A stretch of 64,000 nucleotides of DNA from Corythucha ciliata (taxonomy: Eukaryota > Arthropoda > Insecta > Hemiptera > Tingidae), in the NCBI GenBank assembly GCA_038030265.1, contig CM075939.1, positions 36,499,253 to 36,563,252 of the forward strand, read 5' to 3'. The translations under genes and the position numbers were made by a program. The notes below the pieces were generated by a model, which was not told the DNA's origin, did no database searches, and was given only the letters and a program-made list of their open reading frames with translations. Each line of letters starts with the position of its first letter. Positions within the stretch are counted from its first letter, which is position 1. Below are positions 11,979-21,144 of this stretch, one piece after another.

Positions 11979-12839
11979 GTAAGAATTTTTGTTATTTCAA
12001 CTATCTGGGGTGTGAAAGAACAAGCCGAGATAAATTTCTATTTGCCCAGGGGCGAAGATAAAAAAAAAAAAATCATGAGATGCTTATATTTATCGCGCTC
12101 TATCACTAATTTTATTGCTGAAAAAACGGATTATCAACTTTATTGCAGGTAGGGAAAAAAATCATGGCGTATAAATTAGTTATTGATATCGGTTTAATTG
12201 TTAATATCCTAGATTGGCAGGTCGTGTGATGTGAGAAGTACTGTAATCCCCAGCTCGTCTTTTCTTCAAGAGGAAGCATTAAAAAAAACATGAATGATTT
12301 TATTGAAGATAACAAACGATTAAAGTTTTTTTTAAAGAACACGTGCGGGATAACAAGTTAATTTTGACTGACTTGAAGAAAAGAAGGAGAACAAGAGAGG
12401 CAACGAGCTATTTAAACGCTGAGAGGATGATGTGGGGTTGTTGGAGGGTAGGGGGTTAGAACAAGTTGAACAACGCAAAGGAGAAGATTCTTCAGGAAGT
12501 CGAGGGTATTGCCATGTATTATACTATCCCGGTAAGTATATGGAATGCAATTTTGTAATCTGTCGTCTGGGTACACACGAGGTGACTAATGGTGAGGGGG
12601 AGGGAGAAAACATGCGTCTCTACACGCTTCTCTTAGTGATTGTTTACGCGTATTAGGACTGTTTTTAGGGGTGGACAGGGTAGGTGACCGCCTATAGGGG
12701 AGCCGACACACCCCAGGGACCTAGAGGCCCCCGGCATGGAGTGAAATCATCCCAAATAATCATTCAGGAACTAAGCGGAAAGTTATACATATACGCAGAC
12801 ATTCATATTACATTTTACAAAGTTGTGTAACAATTATTT
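11979..12839. other. Non-coding stretch, no gene recognised
   Basis: A/T-rich sequence followed by a G-rich patch near 12,590-12,740. I see no coding region or repeat structure. Confidence 0.45.
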
Positions 12840-13190
12840 GTGTTTTGAAGGATTAAACCTCACGAAATCGGACCAATATCTGTAACTTGCAGATTTCGAA
12901 GAGATTTCGAACAAGGGAAACTTGTAATTTCGCAAAATTGCTCCGAATCCAATCCGCAATCTGGATCCAATGTCGGAGATGTTTGCCACCAAAATGTGGA
13001 AATTTTGACGCGGTCCGTCGTGGCCCGCTGTAGCAGGGGTTCTGAGCCCATAAAAACAATTGCAAACTCGTAATTTCACGGAAAGCACCGAAACTTGCAA
13101 ATTCTCCGAAATTGAGGCGCGTAACTAGTAATTTTGCCGAAATTCGGAACCGAAACTTTCAATTTCGCAGATACCTTTACCTGCGATTTG
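12840..13190 (+). repeat. Minisatellite family 4
   Basis: Degenerate units built on GAAACTTGCAATTTCGC and a CCGA-containing half, about 30 bp each. The same family is seen at 28.66-28.92 kb. Its AATTTCGC core resembles the cores of families 1-3. Confidence 0.6.
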
Positions 13191-13218
13191 TATCTAAAAT
13201 TAAAAGTTATTAGTAGTT

Positions 13219-13650
13219 GATTCACACAGCTCTGACAATTGCATGAATAGTTTGAGTGAGACTATCATTGTTTGTGGGGATTTTAACTTAAACTTTAGAA
13301 CTTCCTGGAAACTCCGAGAAATCGTTCTTGGACCTATTAGACAGCTTTGGGCTACGTTTGGCTCTTTCAGAGACCGATATTACTAGACTGGCTAGTAACT
13401 CTTGCCCCGACAAAGTGGCTACAGCTCTTTCGCGGGAGTGCTTCAGCATACAGAGTATATCTCCGGGTGTTCTCTCGGATCACGAGGCAATTATCGTCGA
13501 CTGCAAAATTTCATCGAGGAGAAAGAGGAATGCATATGAGTACAACATGCGCCGTCACATCTCACCGGCGAATATGGCTATTTTCAGACATTTTCTGGGT
13601 GAATTCAATTGACGAGAGCTATATACCACCGCAATGTAGACGAGGCTGCA
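13219..13650 (+). pseudogene. Non-LTR retrotransposon endonuclease fragment (copy A)
   Basis: This encodes the C-terminal part of an exonuclease-endonuclease-phosphatase (EEP/APE-like) domain of a non-LTR element. The frame around 13,262 gives a CGDFNLNF motif. The frame from 13,328 contains LSDHEAIIVD, the conserved SDH motif that supplies a catalytic Asp/His pair in this family. The N-terminal half is absent: homology starts abruptly at 13,219, and a frameshift separates the CGDFN part from the rest. An out-of-frame poly-T tract (13,660-13,689) follows. A longer reversed copy lies at 20.4-21.1 kb. Confidence 0.75.
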
Positions 13651-14001
13651 CAATACTTTTTATCATTTTTTTTTTTTTTTTTTTTTTTAATAGGCCTATA
13701 GAGCCATTATCCGACGTTTAATTTAAAATATTTGAACTATTTAAAGAGACTTATTATACATTTATATTTTCGTTGAAGATAAATCGGATTAAGTCGTTGT
13801 ACGTTAAGTTAATATTTAGAAGTAATTGAATTTTAGACGACCCTTGTCTTAGGACTTTTTCAAGTGATTACTCCCCTCACACCGCACCGCCCTAGTCACG
13901 CCTGTGAATTCGAGAGAGTGGGGAGGCTGAAAATAAAGAATTAAGCTTTATTGAAGCTAAATACTTAATATTTTTACTTGTTTTCAGTTCCGAGAAAAAA
14001 T

Positions 14002-14072
14002 TGCTCCCAAGGTGGGATTCGAACCCACGACCTCTAGTTTCACGCCAGGCGCTCTACCGCTGAGCTAGCCCC
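14002..14072 (-). tRNA. tRNA-like sequence (copy A), likely pseudogene
   Basis: The minus strand has a clear A box (TAGCTCAGCGG), a five-base-pair anticodon-arm-like helix and a perfect B box in GTGGGTTCGAATCCCAC, ending GGGAGCA. The 5' acceptor half does not pair with the 3' half, and position 33 is not T, so a functional tRNA is unlikely. It lies antisense at the 3' end of the endonuclease fragment. Copy B is at 19,967-20,038. Confidence 0.55.
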
Positions 14073-14074
14073 AT

Positions 14075-14900
14075 GCGACATTTGGTGACTAAATTCCGGG
14101 CACTTATTTTTCGTAAGAGCAGAATGTTGACCTTTACAATGAACACAACGTAAGGGCTTATCTTTAGAACATTCAGCACTCTGACACTCCTCTCCACACT
14201 GATTGCAACGAGGGCTACTTTTTCAATTATCTTTTTTGTGACCATACCGTAAGCAGTTGAAACAATGGTTTATTCTAGGCATATATGATTCAACGTGACA
14301 TTTGACGTATTGTAAAATAACAAATTCCGGTAATTCTTGACCTCGAAACGTTAACAGTATTGTTTGAGTGGGAACGTATTTACGTTTACCAACCTCGATA
14401 ATCCTTCTTGAAAAGCGCTTAGCTTTGATCACCGAAATAGAATCATAATTAGGAGATTGGATATCTTTGATAATATCTTCTTCGCTAAGTTCATGACTCA
14501 TGACAAACCCCTCTTATAATGCCTTGTCTTTGCATGACGTACGAGGGTGCATAAGCTTTTAATTTCTTTTCACACAGTTTAGGCGAGTTTATTAATTGGT
14601 TAGCATTTTCCCGGTTGGACAGTGTCACTTTAATTCTATTTCTCCCTTTTTTTTTAATATCGTTTACTGAATGTTTCATTTCGGGGTGAGAACAAAAAAT
14701 TAATTTTCCAAGGGACATGGGATGTAAGCGAGCTGTGCCGCCCCCTTCCCCTTCACCCTCTACAAAGACAATAAATGGACGTTTGTCCCACTACTCGTAT
14801 AGAAACTTAGGAAACTCTCGTTTTTCTTTATTCGAATCGACGATTTTTTCTTGATACATTGAATTCAAATTAACGCTTGGATTGACATCCATCGCTTCTG
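14075..14900 (-). pseudogene. Non-LTR retrotransposon ORF1 (nucleic-acid-binding, zinc knuckles), broken
   Basis: Read on the minus strand, this resembles the ORF1 protein of Jockey/I-type non-LTR elements, which coats element RNA. A PFIVFVE and LHPMSLGKL segment (about 14,760-14,700) leads into a basic region (14,700-14,500). Then come a C-x2-C-x4-H knuckle at 14,262-14,230 and two further Cys/His clusters down to 14,100, ending in CPEF. Breaks: a stop near 14,794, a frameshift near 14,500 and a TGA exactly where the last cysteine of the first CCHC knuckle should be. The 3' end is cut off at the tRNA-like sequence, the boundary of the inverted-duplication arm. Confidence 0.75.
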
Positions 14901-14964
14901 AGTCCGCGTTGTTATCGAACTCGTAGGGACTATCCGTAAGGAGACTGACCCTTGCGAAGGTGGC

Positions 14965-15790
14965 TTGTTCCTCCCATCTCGAACAAACGTTTGGCAGCTA
15001 GTACAACAGGAATTGAATCCGAACAATGTTGCTACTTCGCATCGTTCCTCCAGTCTCAGTGCCCTCGAATCGAACGATTACTCTGTTTTCATTAATAATA
15101 GTTTATCTGACTCTCTTAAACTGGGCTTCGGCGTGCCTCAGTGGTCAGTGCTAGGCCTTCTTCTGTTCATTATTTTCATTAATGATTTACCGTCAGTTCT
15201 GAATCCTAGAATCAAGTGTGTCTTGTACGCCGACGATATTTCGATTATTTATCCGGATTCGGTTGGCGCTGACCTATGTCATCAACGCGTCCTTGGTTGG
15301 TGTTCGTCTAACGGTCTGAGCCTTAACGAGGATAAAACTCAGAGACTTGCCTCCAGGCTATCCTGTCGTTCAGAGGGACTCTCCGACACATCTTTTGGGG
15401 TTTACAATTGATGGATCACTCAACTGGAAGGCGCACGTGGGGGCTCTGTCGGGGAGGTTGGCGAGGGGGATTTTCATTCTTCGTCGTTTAAAATATTCTT
15501 TGGACCTAGCTACCCTCCGCTCCGTTTATTTTGCATTTTTCCACAGCCATCTTTCGTACGGGACCTTATTATGGGGGAATTCAGCTTCTTTGGGGAAGCG
15601 TGCGCTGCGGCAGTCTGATTCTTGTCGGCAGGTCTTCAGGGAGCAGAGAATATTGACTCTGTACGGCTTATTTGTGCTTCAGTACCTTTGCTATGCAAGG
15701 GGAGAATGCAAATCCACGTTTGCTGAGAGGCATACCTATGGTGTGAGGGGCAAAGGCTGTGTCGTTCGGGAGCTATTCAGATTAGCTACT
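14965..15790 (+). pseudogene. Non-LTR retrotransposon reverse transcriptase, C-terminal half
   Basis: The first frame (14,965-15,411) has the GVPQ-x-SVLG block and YADD catalytic motif of a non-LTR RT. The second (15,347-15,790) has the LGFTIDGSLNWKAHV and LSYGTLLWG thumb-type motifs and the C-terminal region seen in Jockey/CR1-like elements. The two overlap in different frames, so there is a frameshift around 15,345-15,400. GVPQGS has become GVPQWS, losing a conserved glycine. The N-terminal fingers and motif A are missing. Its orientation is opposite to the adjacent ORF1 fragment, so the two are not one simple insertion. Beyond ~15,790 the sequence slides into family 1 minisatellite. Confidence 0.8.
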
Positions 15791-15839
15791 TCGGCGAGGA
15801 GTTTCGTGGGTCTTTCGACGAGGATTTTCTTATTTTCAA

Positions 15840-16835
15840 CCGCAGATAAAGGAATTTTTTCTATTTCAGAATCGAAAGTGCCTCCAGGAACCACGAATTG
15901 GCGTTTTCCAAAAGTTAGACGCAAATAGTTCCTTTTATAAATTTTAGCCGCGAATTAGGGATTATTCTTACATTGTGGATTAGCGCTATTCCTCAATTTT
16001 GCCACAATCCCCGAATCAGCCCTTTTTTTTCTTTTTTAGTTATGAATTACGGCGCTTTTTCTCCAAAAAAAGTTGACTCCAGAAACCCGCGAATAAGTTT
16101 TTCCCCTATTTTAGCCGCAAGCTTGCACCTATTCTAAATTGTAGTCGCTAATTCGGGCTATTTATCAGTTTTAGCTATGAATTGGAGCTTTTCCTCTATT
16201 TTAGCCTCAATTTAGCACTTTTTCTCCATTTTATCCGAGAATCATCCCTTTTTTCACTTTTAGCCATAAATTGGCGCTTTTTCTCCCATAAAAGTTGCCC
16301 TCAAAATCCAATTGGTCCAAATCAAATTGGTGTTTTCCCAATTTTAGTCGCAAACTAGCCCCTTTTTCTAAATTTTAGCCGTGGATTAAGGATTTTCTCA
16401 ATTTTACAGCCGGGAAAGCCCCTAGAACACGACATTAGTATTTATAGCTGTAGATCGATAGGTAAGGAAAGATATTGTCGCCGGTATTTAAATAAATAAA
16501 TAAATTGAAAATGATATCTTCCGGACGAAGAAGGAAGGGCATAGCCCAAGACGATTAGAATTTCGAGGGAAATCCCCCTCTGAGTGATTTGAACTCGCAA
16601 CCAATGGATTACCAGTCCAACACGCTGCCAATTGCGCCACGGTGACGCCCTTAGTAGTCGTAGGGGAATCAGCATATCCAAACTCCACCCAGAGCCATTT
16701 TATTAGACGTTTATAGCCGCTAACGTGCCCCCAGTCACTGTGAATCAGCGATTTTTTCCTCAATTTTGTTATCGAAGTAGCACCGAGAAACCGCTAAACA
16801 GCGGCAATTTCTCATTCTTAGCCGCATGATGAACT
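15840..16835 (+). repeat. Minisatellite family 1 array, interrupted by a SINE-like insertion
   Basis: Units of TTTTAGCCGCGAATTAG then CGCTTTTTCTC type run from 15,840 to about 16,430 and resume at 16,735-16,835. The intervening 300 bp contains a tRNA-derived SINE-like sequence, so that insertion is younger than the array. Confidence 0.7.
16485..16650 (-). mobile_element. tRNA-Thr-derived SINE-like element
   Basis: On the minus strand a tRNA-like head starts at about 16,650. It has an A box (TGGCGCAATTGG), an anticodon arm closing a CTGGTAA loop with T33 and anticodon GGT (Thr), and a decayed B box (AGTTCAAATCA). A body with GAGGGGGATTTC, GGGCTATGCCC and TTCTTCGTCCGG follows. It ends in a TTTA tetranucleotide tail (16,488-16,505), as expected for a SINE 3' end. 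The T stem no longer pairs well. No target duplication was found. Confidence 0.6.
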
Positions 16836-16839
16836 ACAA

Positions 16840-18924
16840 AAACTAGGCATTATGTACCTACAGTTTTTTTCTCAATCATCGTAAGCTTATCCAAAGAAGA
16901 GCGCATAGTAGACCGTGATAGGCTACTCTTTAGTCGAGAAAAATCGTCCAAAACCAACGATAATTGGCTAAATGTTTCATGTACGGCGCTGACGACCCCT
17001 TATAGAGGCGTTCGGGGCGGGATCCAAAAATTGTGCCATAAAAATCAGCAGTTTTGACAAAGTGGACGGAACCCGCACTCAGGCAATCCGACGATCGAAG
17101 CGAGCCTCTGAAGAGAATCTACCTCCTCTCCTCGTTGTTCTTGGCCTGCAGCCCCCTTCCTGTAATGCAATGACCTTAACAAACCTGATGAGACGAAACG
17201 GAATGGTTTATCCCTGCAAAGTACACAAATCGAGTGGACTGTATCGAATATTCAGCCCCAATGTTGCAATGTTCAATTCACCAGGTCGTATGGAATGAAA
17301 ATCGCTGAGAGGAGCCAAATCACCGTCCAACTGGATAACGAGTAAAAACTAAAAGTCCTTATTTTCCCTTCTTTAATCTTTTCGGGGGGCCCCTCCGCAC
17401 GTGCTGTCAATGTTTTCATTCTTCCCCCGCGCACACAGTCCTTATGACTTGGTTCGTTCAGATTTTAGAACAATAATATAATATCCAAGCTTCCGCTTAT
17501 CATCATCTTTCGGGGAATCCGGGGGCTCAGCGCATTCTTTACGGAAACGAAAACCGTCAGTTTCAGCCGTCTATAACGCCCATAACAATCGCTGTCATTA
17601 AAACGAGAGACGTCCAAAGGGCGCTGAGTTGTATTATAGTTCCCAGAACTCCCATTTGAACGAGTTTCCGCTATTGAGTTGCCCTTAAAAGGTAATCTCT
17701 CGTCCATTTATTATTCTTCAGGGCTCGTCTATCGCTAAAATATATGAATATTTGCCATGACACTCATAAAAATGTGACCTATTTTAATTAACTGTGAGCG
17801 ATAGAGAACGATTGAGTGCGACAGCCATCCATAAATAGAATTATTGGAAAAAACAAATGACCAACAAAAAATGTAGCAACGTGAGGTGGGCATAATTATT
17901 TTGCTGACACAATGTCATCATCTGTCACATTAGTTTTTTCCCCCCTGAAAAAGAAAAAAAAGTAATAAAAAAAAATTATCCTTTCCCTTTATAGAAGCTA
18001 TGTGATTTTTATTTCATTTGAAAACATGGAACTTGAGTAATTTCGACAGTTTTTTCCGCGGGTGTTTGCCTGTGTTACAGTCTTCGGTTAAATCGTAAGT
18101 TTTTTTCTTTTAAATTTTCTCTTTGAACCTGGAAAAAAATTTTTAACATCGAGTGGGTCTCAGATATGTCACTTCCCGTTTTGAATTGTCAATGCTAGAA
18201 ATAACACAATAAATTCTATATACTAAAGATCAATAAATAACATTAATAACACTTGTAACTGACAAACTATTCCAAACGCGTAACATTTTTTTTTTATTCT
18301 TTACTTATAAATTGTTTGCGTAATCTTTACAGATAGATGAAGGGCGTTCCAATGATATACTGTGCACGCTCATCAATTTTAAAGTGGATTTACTTAGCTA
18401 ATACGAGTGAAAACTAAATAATTTAAACAAGAAACTTACCCCCGCCATCTTAATACGTTTTTTTTTTTTTTTTTCTCGGGTACATACGGCTTATTTTAGA
18501 AAACGCGAATATCGGCCACGTTGACCTCGATAGCCTTCCCTCTGTAGAGAGCCAGTTTCTGAAATGTCAAACGGACTTGAGAAGGAAAAAAAAAAAAAAA
18601 ATGCGAACTACTTTGGCTATAAATAAATAAGTACATAAAAAGAGCGTTTGTTTTTAGAAGCGTTCGCATAATTAATTAAGTCGGACTACAGTTTTCCTTT
18701 TTATCAGGAGAACGAATGGTGGGAGAACTTGTTTTTCGGGCAAGAAAAAAAAAAATGTTTTATTTTTTTTTTATTAGGAAATTCGATTCTTACAATAACG
18801 TTTCTCTCCTACTCGAGTGTTAGAATTTTGAAATAAAAACTGGGCGAATTCGGGTAAAGTCGATTTTTCAGGTCACATAGCTACTACGTATTCAAATGTT
18901 TAATCTCGATCTACACCCTGGAAG
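16840..18924. other. Non-coding stretch, no gene recognised
   Basis: No recognisable coding sequence. A 14-nt segment at 18,081-18,094 is flanked by a good 3' splice site (GTGTTACAG) and a perfect 5' splice site (GTAAGT); it is too short to call. Poly-T at 18,460-18,474 and poly-A at 18,587-18,601 are present. Confidence 0.4.
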
Positions 18925-19114
18925 CAGGGGCGTAACTAAAAATCCTTCCGGAGGGGGCGATTCCGGCAGTCCGCGGCGTGTTAAGAACCGGCGGGGGACG
19001 GGTGTTGTAATGAATTCCCTTTGTATTGCAGCGATTTCGCAAAAACATGGCTAAAAACGGCCTCCCGGAGGGGGCGATCCACCTATCGCCCCCCCCCCTC
19101 TGGGTACGCCACTG
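18925..19114. mobile_element. hAT MITE, 190 bp, with perfect 8-bp target duplication
   Basis: It begins CAGGGGCGTAACTA and ends, reverse complemented, CAGTGGCGTACCCA. CCTGGAAG directly flanks it on both sides (18,917-18,924 and 19,115-19,122), a perfect 8-bp target duplication. The subterminal regions carry GGGGGCGAT and ATCGCCCCCCCC. It has no coding capacity. Its termini resemble those of the larger element at 4,305-6,260. Confidence 0.9.
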
Positions 19115-19259
19115 CCTGGAAGGGGGTAAGTGTGACGTGATTCATAGTTTTACATGACAGACATCATTATAAGAACTTCAAAGGCAATATTTAAATCGCC
19201 GCAGGCCACCGATTCAAGGGGAACCGCGAAAAGCTTGAAAGATGGGGATTTTTAGGGTT

Positions 19260-19545
19260 TAAAGCATTCTTCGCGCTGAAATTGAGAAAAAGCGTTAATG
19301 CGTGGCTTAAGTAGAGAATCAACGCTAAGTCGTGATTATTTCAGAGCAAATTCGCGGGTATAATTGATAAAAGGTGCTAATTTGTTATTTTGATAACAAT
19401 TTCACCTCAGACATTAAGAAAAGGGCTCATTCGCCGCTTCTTGAGGACAATCTCGCGGATATTGAGGAAAAGGACAAATCCCCAGCTTCTGTTGGTTCTT
19501 ACGCGGATAAATTCGAGAATGCGAATGTCCTGTCTTGGGGGAAAG
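19260..19545 (-). repeat. Minisatellite family 1, reverse orientation
   Basis: About eight degenerate units with GAAATTGAGAAAAAGCG then TAATGCGTGGC and similar. Overlapping open frames on both strands here are repeat by-products. Confidence 0.6.
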
Positions 19546-19794
19546 TATACGCGGTTATTTTTGTATACAATTCTGTTCAGAGTCCGAGCATTTCCACCCC
19601 TCTTGTCTACTAACATATGATATAATCTGGGTCGGGCGTTGTCATAAAATGGAGACGCACTGTTGTCAAAATCCCGCCCCCACCGGTCTGAATTGCCAGT
19701 GTTCGCCAACAGACGTATTTCTCTCTTGTTCGCACTTTCTCTTGAATATGTGTCAATAGACGAAATTTCGTTTGAGATAGAGCCGTTCTCGCTA

Positions 19795-19960
19795 AATTGG
19801 TTTCTCAAGGTGCAAAATCCACGAAATTATTGATTTTAAAGAGATCAATTCCGCGAAATTTAGTTTTTGATGGAGCCGAGAGTATGGAGCCTGAATTGGT
19901 TTATGACAGTGTCAGTTCCGGGAGGGGATTTCTTCTGGGTGAATTCGCTCTTTGCGTGGA
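19795..19960 (-). repeat. Minisatellite family 2, short block
   Basis: About five units of the CCGCGAAATTTAGTTTTTGA then TGGAGCC type, ending immediately before the tRNA-like sequence of the inverted-duplication arm. Confidence 0.6.
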
Positions 19961-19962
19961 CT

Positions 19963-20327
19963 CCCGGGATAGCTCAGTTGGTTAGAGCACCTGGCGTGAG
20001 ACTAGGAGGTCGTGGGTTCGAATCCCACCTGGGGAGCAATTTTTTCTCGGAACTCAAAACAAGTAAAGAATAGTAAGTATTTAATTCAAAGATTAATTTC
20101 TTTATTTTCAGCCTCCCCATTCCCTCGAACTCACAGTTGTGACTAGGATGGTGCGGTGAGGGGGGAGTAATCCCTTGAAAAAGTCCCAAGACAAGGGTCG
20201 TCTAAAATTCAATTACTTCTAAATATTAACTTAACGTACAACGGCTTAATCCGATTTATCTTGAACGAAAATATAAATGTATAATAAGTCTCTTTAAATA
20301 GTTCAAATATTTTAAATTAAAAATCCC

Positions 20328-20360
<33 letters not shown>

Positions 20361-20804
20361 CGGATAAAAAGTATTGTGCAGCCTCGTCTACATCTGCGGT
20401 AGTTTATAGCTCTCGTCAATTGAATTCACCCAGAAAATGTCTGAAAATAGCCATATTCACCGGTGAGATGTGACGGCGCATGTTGTACTCACATGCTTTC
20501 CTCTTTCTCCTCGATGAAATTTTGCAGTCCACGATAATTGCCTCGTGATCCGAGAGAACACCCGGAGATACTCTGTATGCTGAAGCAGTCCCGCGAAAGA
20601 GCTGTAGCCACGTTGTCGGGGCAAGAGCTACTAGCCAGTCTAGTAATATCGATCTCTGAAAGAGCCAAACGTAGCCTAAAGCTGTCTAATAGGTCCAAGA
20701 ACGATTTCTCAGAGATTCCAGGAAGTTCTAAAGTTTAAGTTAAAATCCCCACAAACAATGATAGTCTCACTCAAACTACATGCAATTTTCAGAGCGGTGT
20801 GAAT
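19963..20804 (-). repeat. Right arm of the ~0.85-kb inverted duplication
   Basis: Reverse-complement copy of 13,219-14,075. The poly-A tract at 20,332-20,360 corresponds to the poly-T tract of the other arm. Beyond 20,804 the retrotransposon sequence continues to about 21,140, whereas the other arm stops, so this is the longer copy. Confidence 0.8.
19967..20038 (+). tRNA. tRNA-like sequence (copy B)
   Basis: It has an A box (TAGCTCAGTTGG), a D arm GCTC/GAGC, an anticodon-arm helix CCTGG/CTAGG, a T arm GTGGG-TTCGAAT-CCCAC and a 3' GCA. The acceptor pairs partly (CTCCC with GGGGAG). The seven-base anticodon loop is CGTGAGA: position 33 is G instead of T, and the formal anticodon is TGA. It is closer to a real tRNA than copy A but probably not functional as read. 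On the complementary strand it yields the RWDSNPRPP peptide typical of antisense tRNA/SINE translation. Confidence 0.5.
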
Positions 20805-21136
20805 CTTGCCCAAAAACAAGGTTACTGCTGAAGTGGAATAATCAGGGGGCCGATAGATGTTGAAAATGGCCATTTTGTTACCTCGAAGAAGAACAGAGAA
20901 TATGGGTCTTCTAAATTCAATTAAGTGGTAGAGAACCTTCAAAGCACAGGAACGGCAATACCCCCATCTTTGTTCCCCTCGATGGAATCATGTTCTGTCG
21001 TGAATTCGCTCGGAAAATGAGTTGAGTCACAGTTGAATAGACCACAAGAGTGCAAAGTCTGTGTAGCATGACAAAGACAAGGATCAACGGTGTTTAATGA
21101 AGTAAAGTGTTGCGCTCTTTTGATTTTGTGTTTCAC
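20400..21136 (-). pseudogene. Non-LTR retrotransposon endonuclease (copy B), broken
   Basis: A longer relative of the 13.2-kb fragment. Reading leftwards on the minus strand: a segment with SIEGNKDGGIAV (21,136-20,942), then RRPIFSVLLRG, NIYRPPDYS and CGDFNLNF (20,942-20,712), then LLDSFRLRLALSEIDITRLAS (20,698-20,580). These are successive EEP endonuclease blocks, and the domain nicks target DNA for reverse transcription. A two-base deletion relative to copy A shifts the frame just before the SDH motif, and further frame changes lie near 20,942 and 20,705. The 5' end is cut at ~21,140, where a family 3 array begins. Confidence 0.8.
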
Positions 21137-21144
21137 CCTGCTAA

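Larger units (their letters stand above)
13219..14075 (+). repeat. Left arm of a ~0.85-kb inverted duplication
   Basis: This arm matches the reverse complement of about 19,963-20,804 at high identity throughout: endonuclease fragment, poly-T tract, the A/T-rich tail and the antisense tRNA-like sequence. The arms are separated by about 5.9 kb. Small indels (for example two extra bases near 13,462) show the copies are not recent assembly duplicates. Confidence 0.8.

Noticed and set aside
17185..17202. CTGATGAGACGAAACGG, a hammerhead core with the two blocks directly adjacent
   Set aside because: Stem II is absent and stems I and III could not be drawn. It might be a stem-II deletion of the 59.8-kb type, but evidence is too thin.
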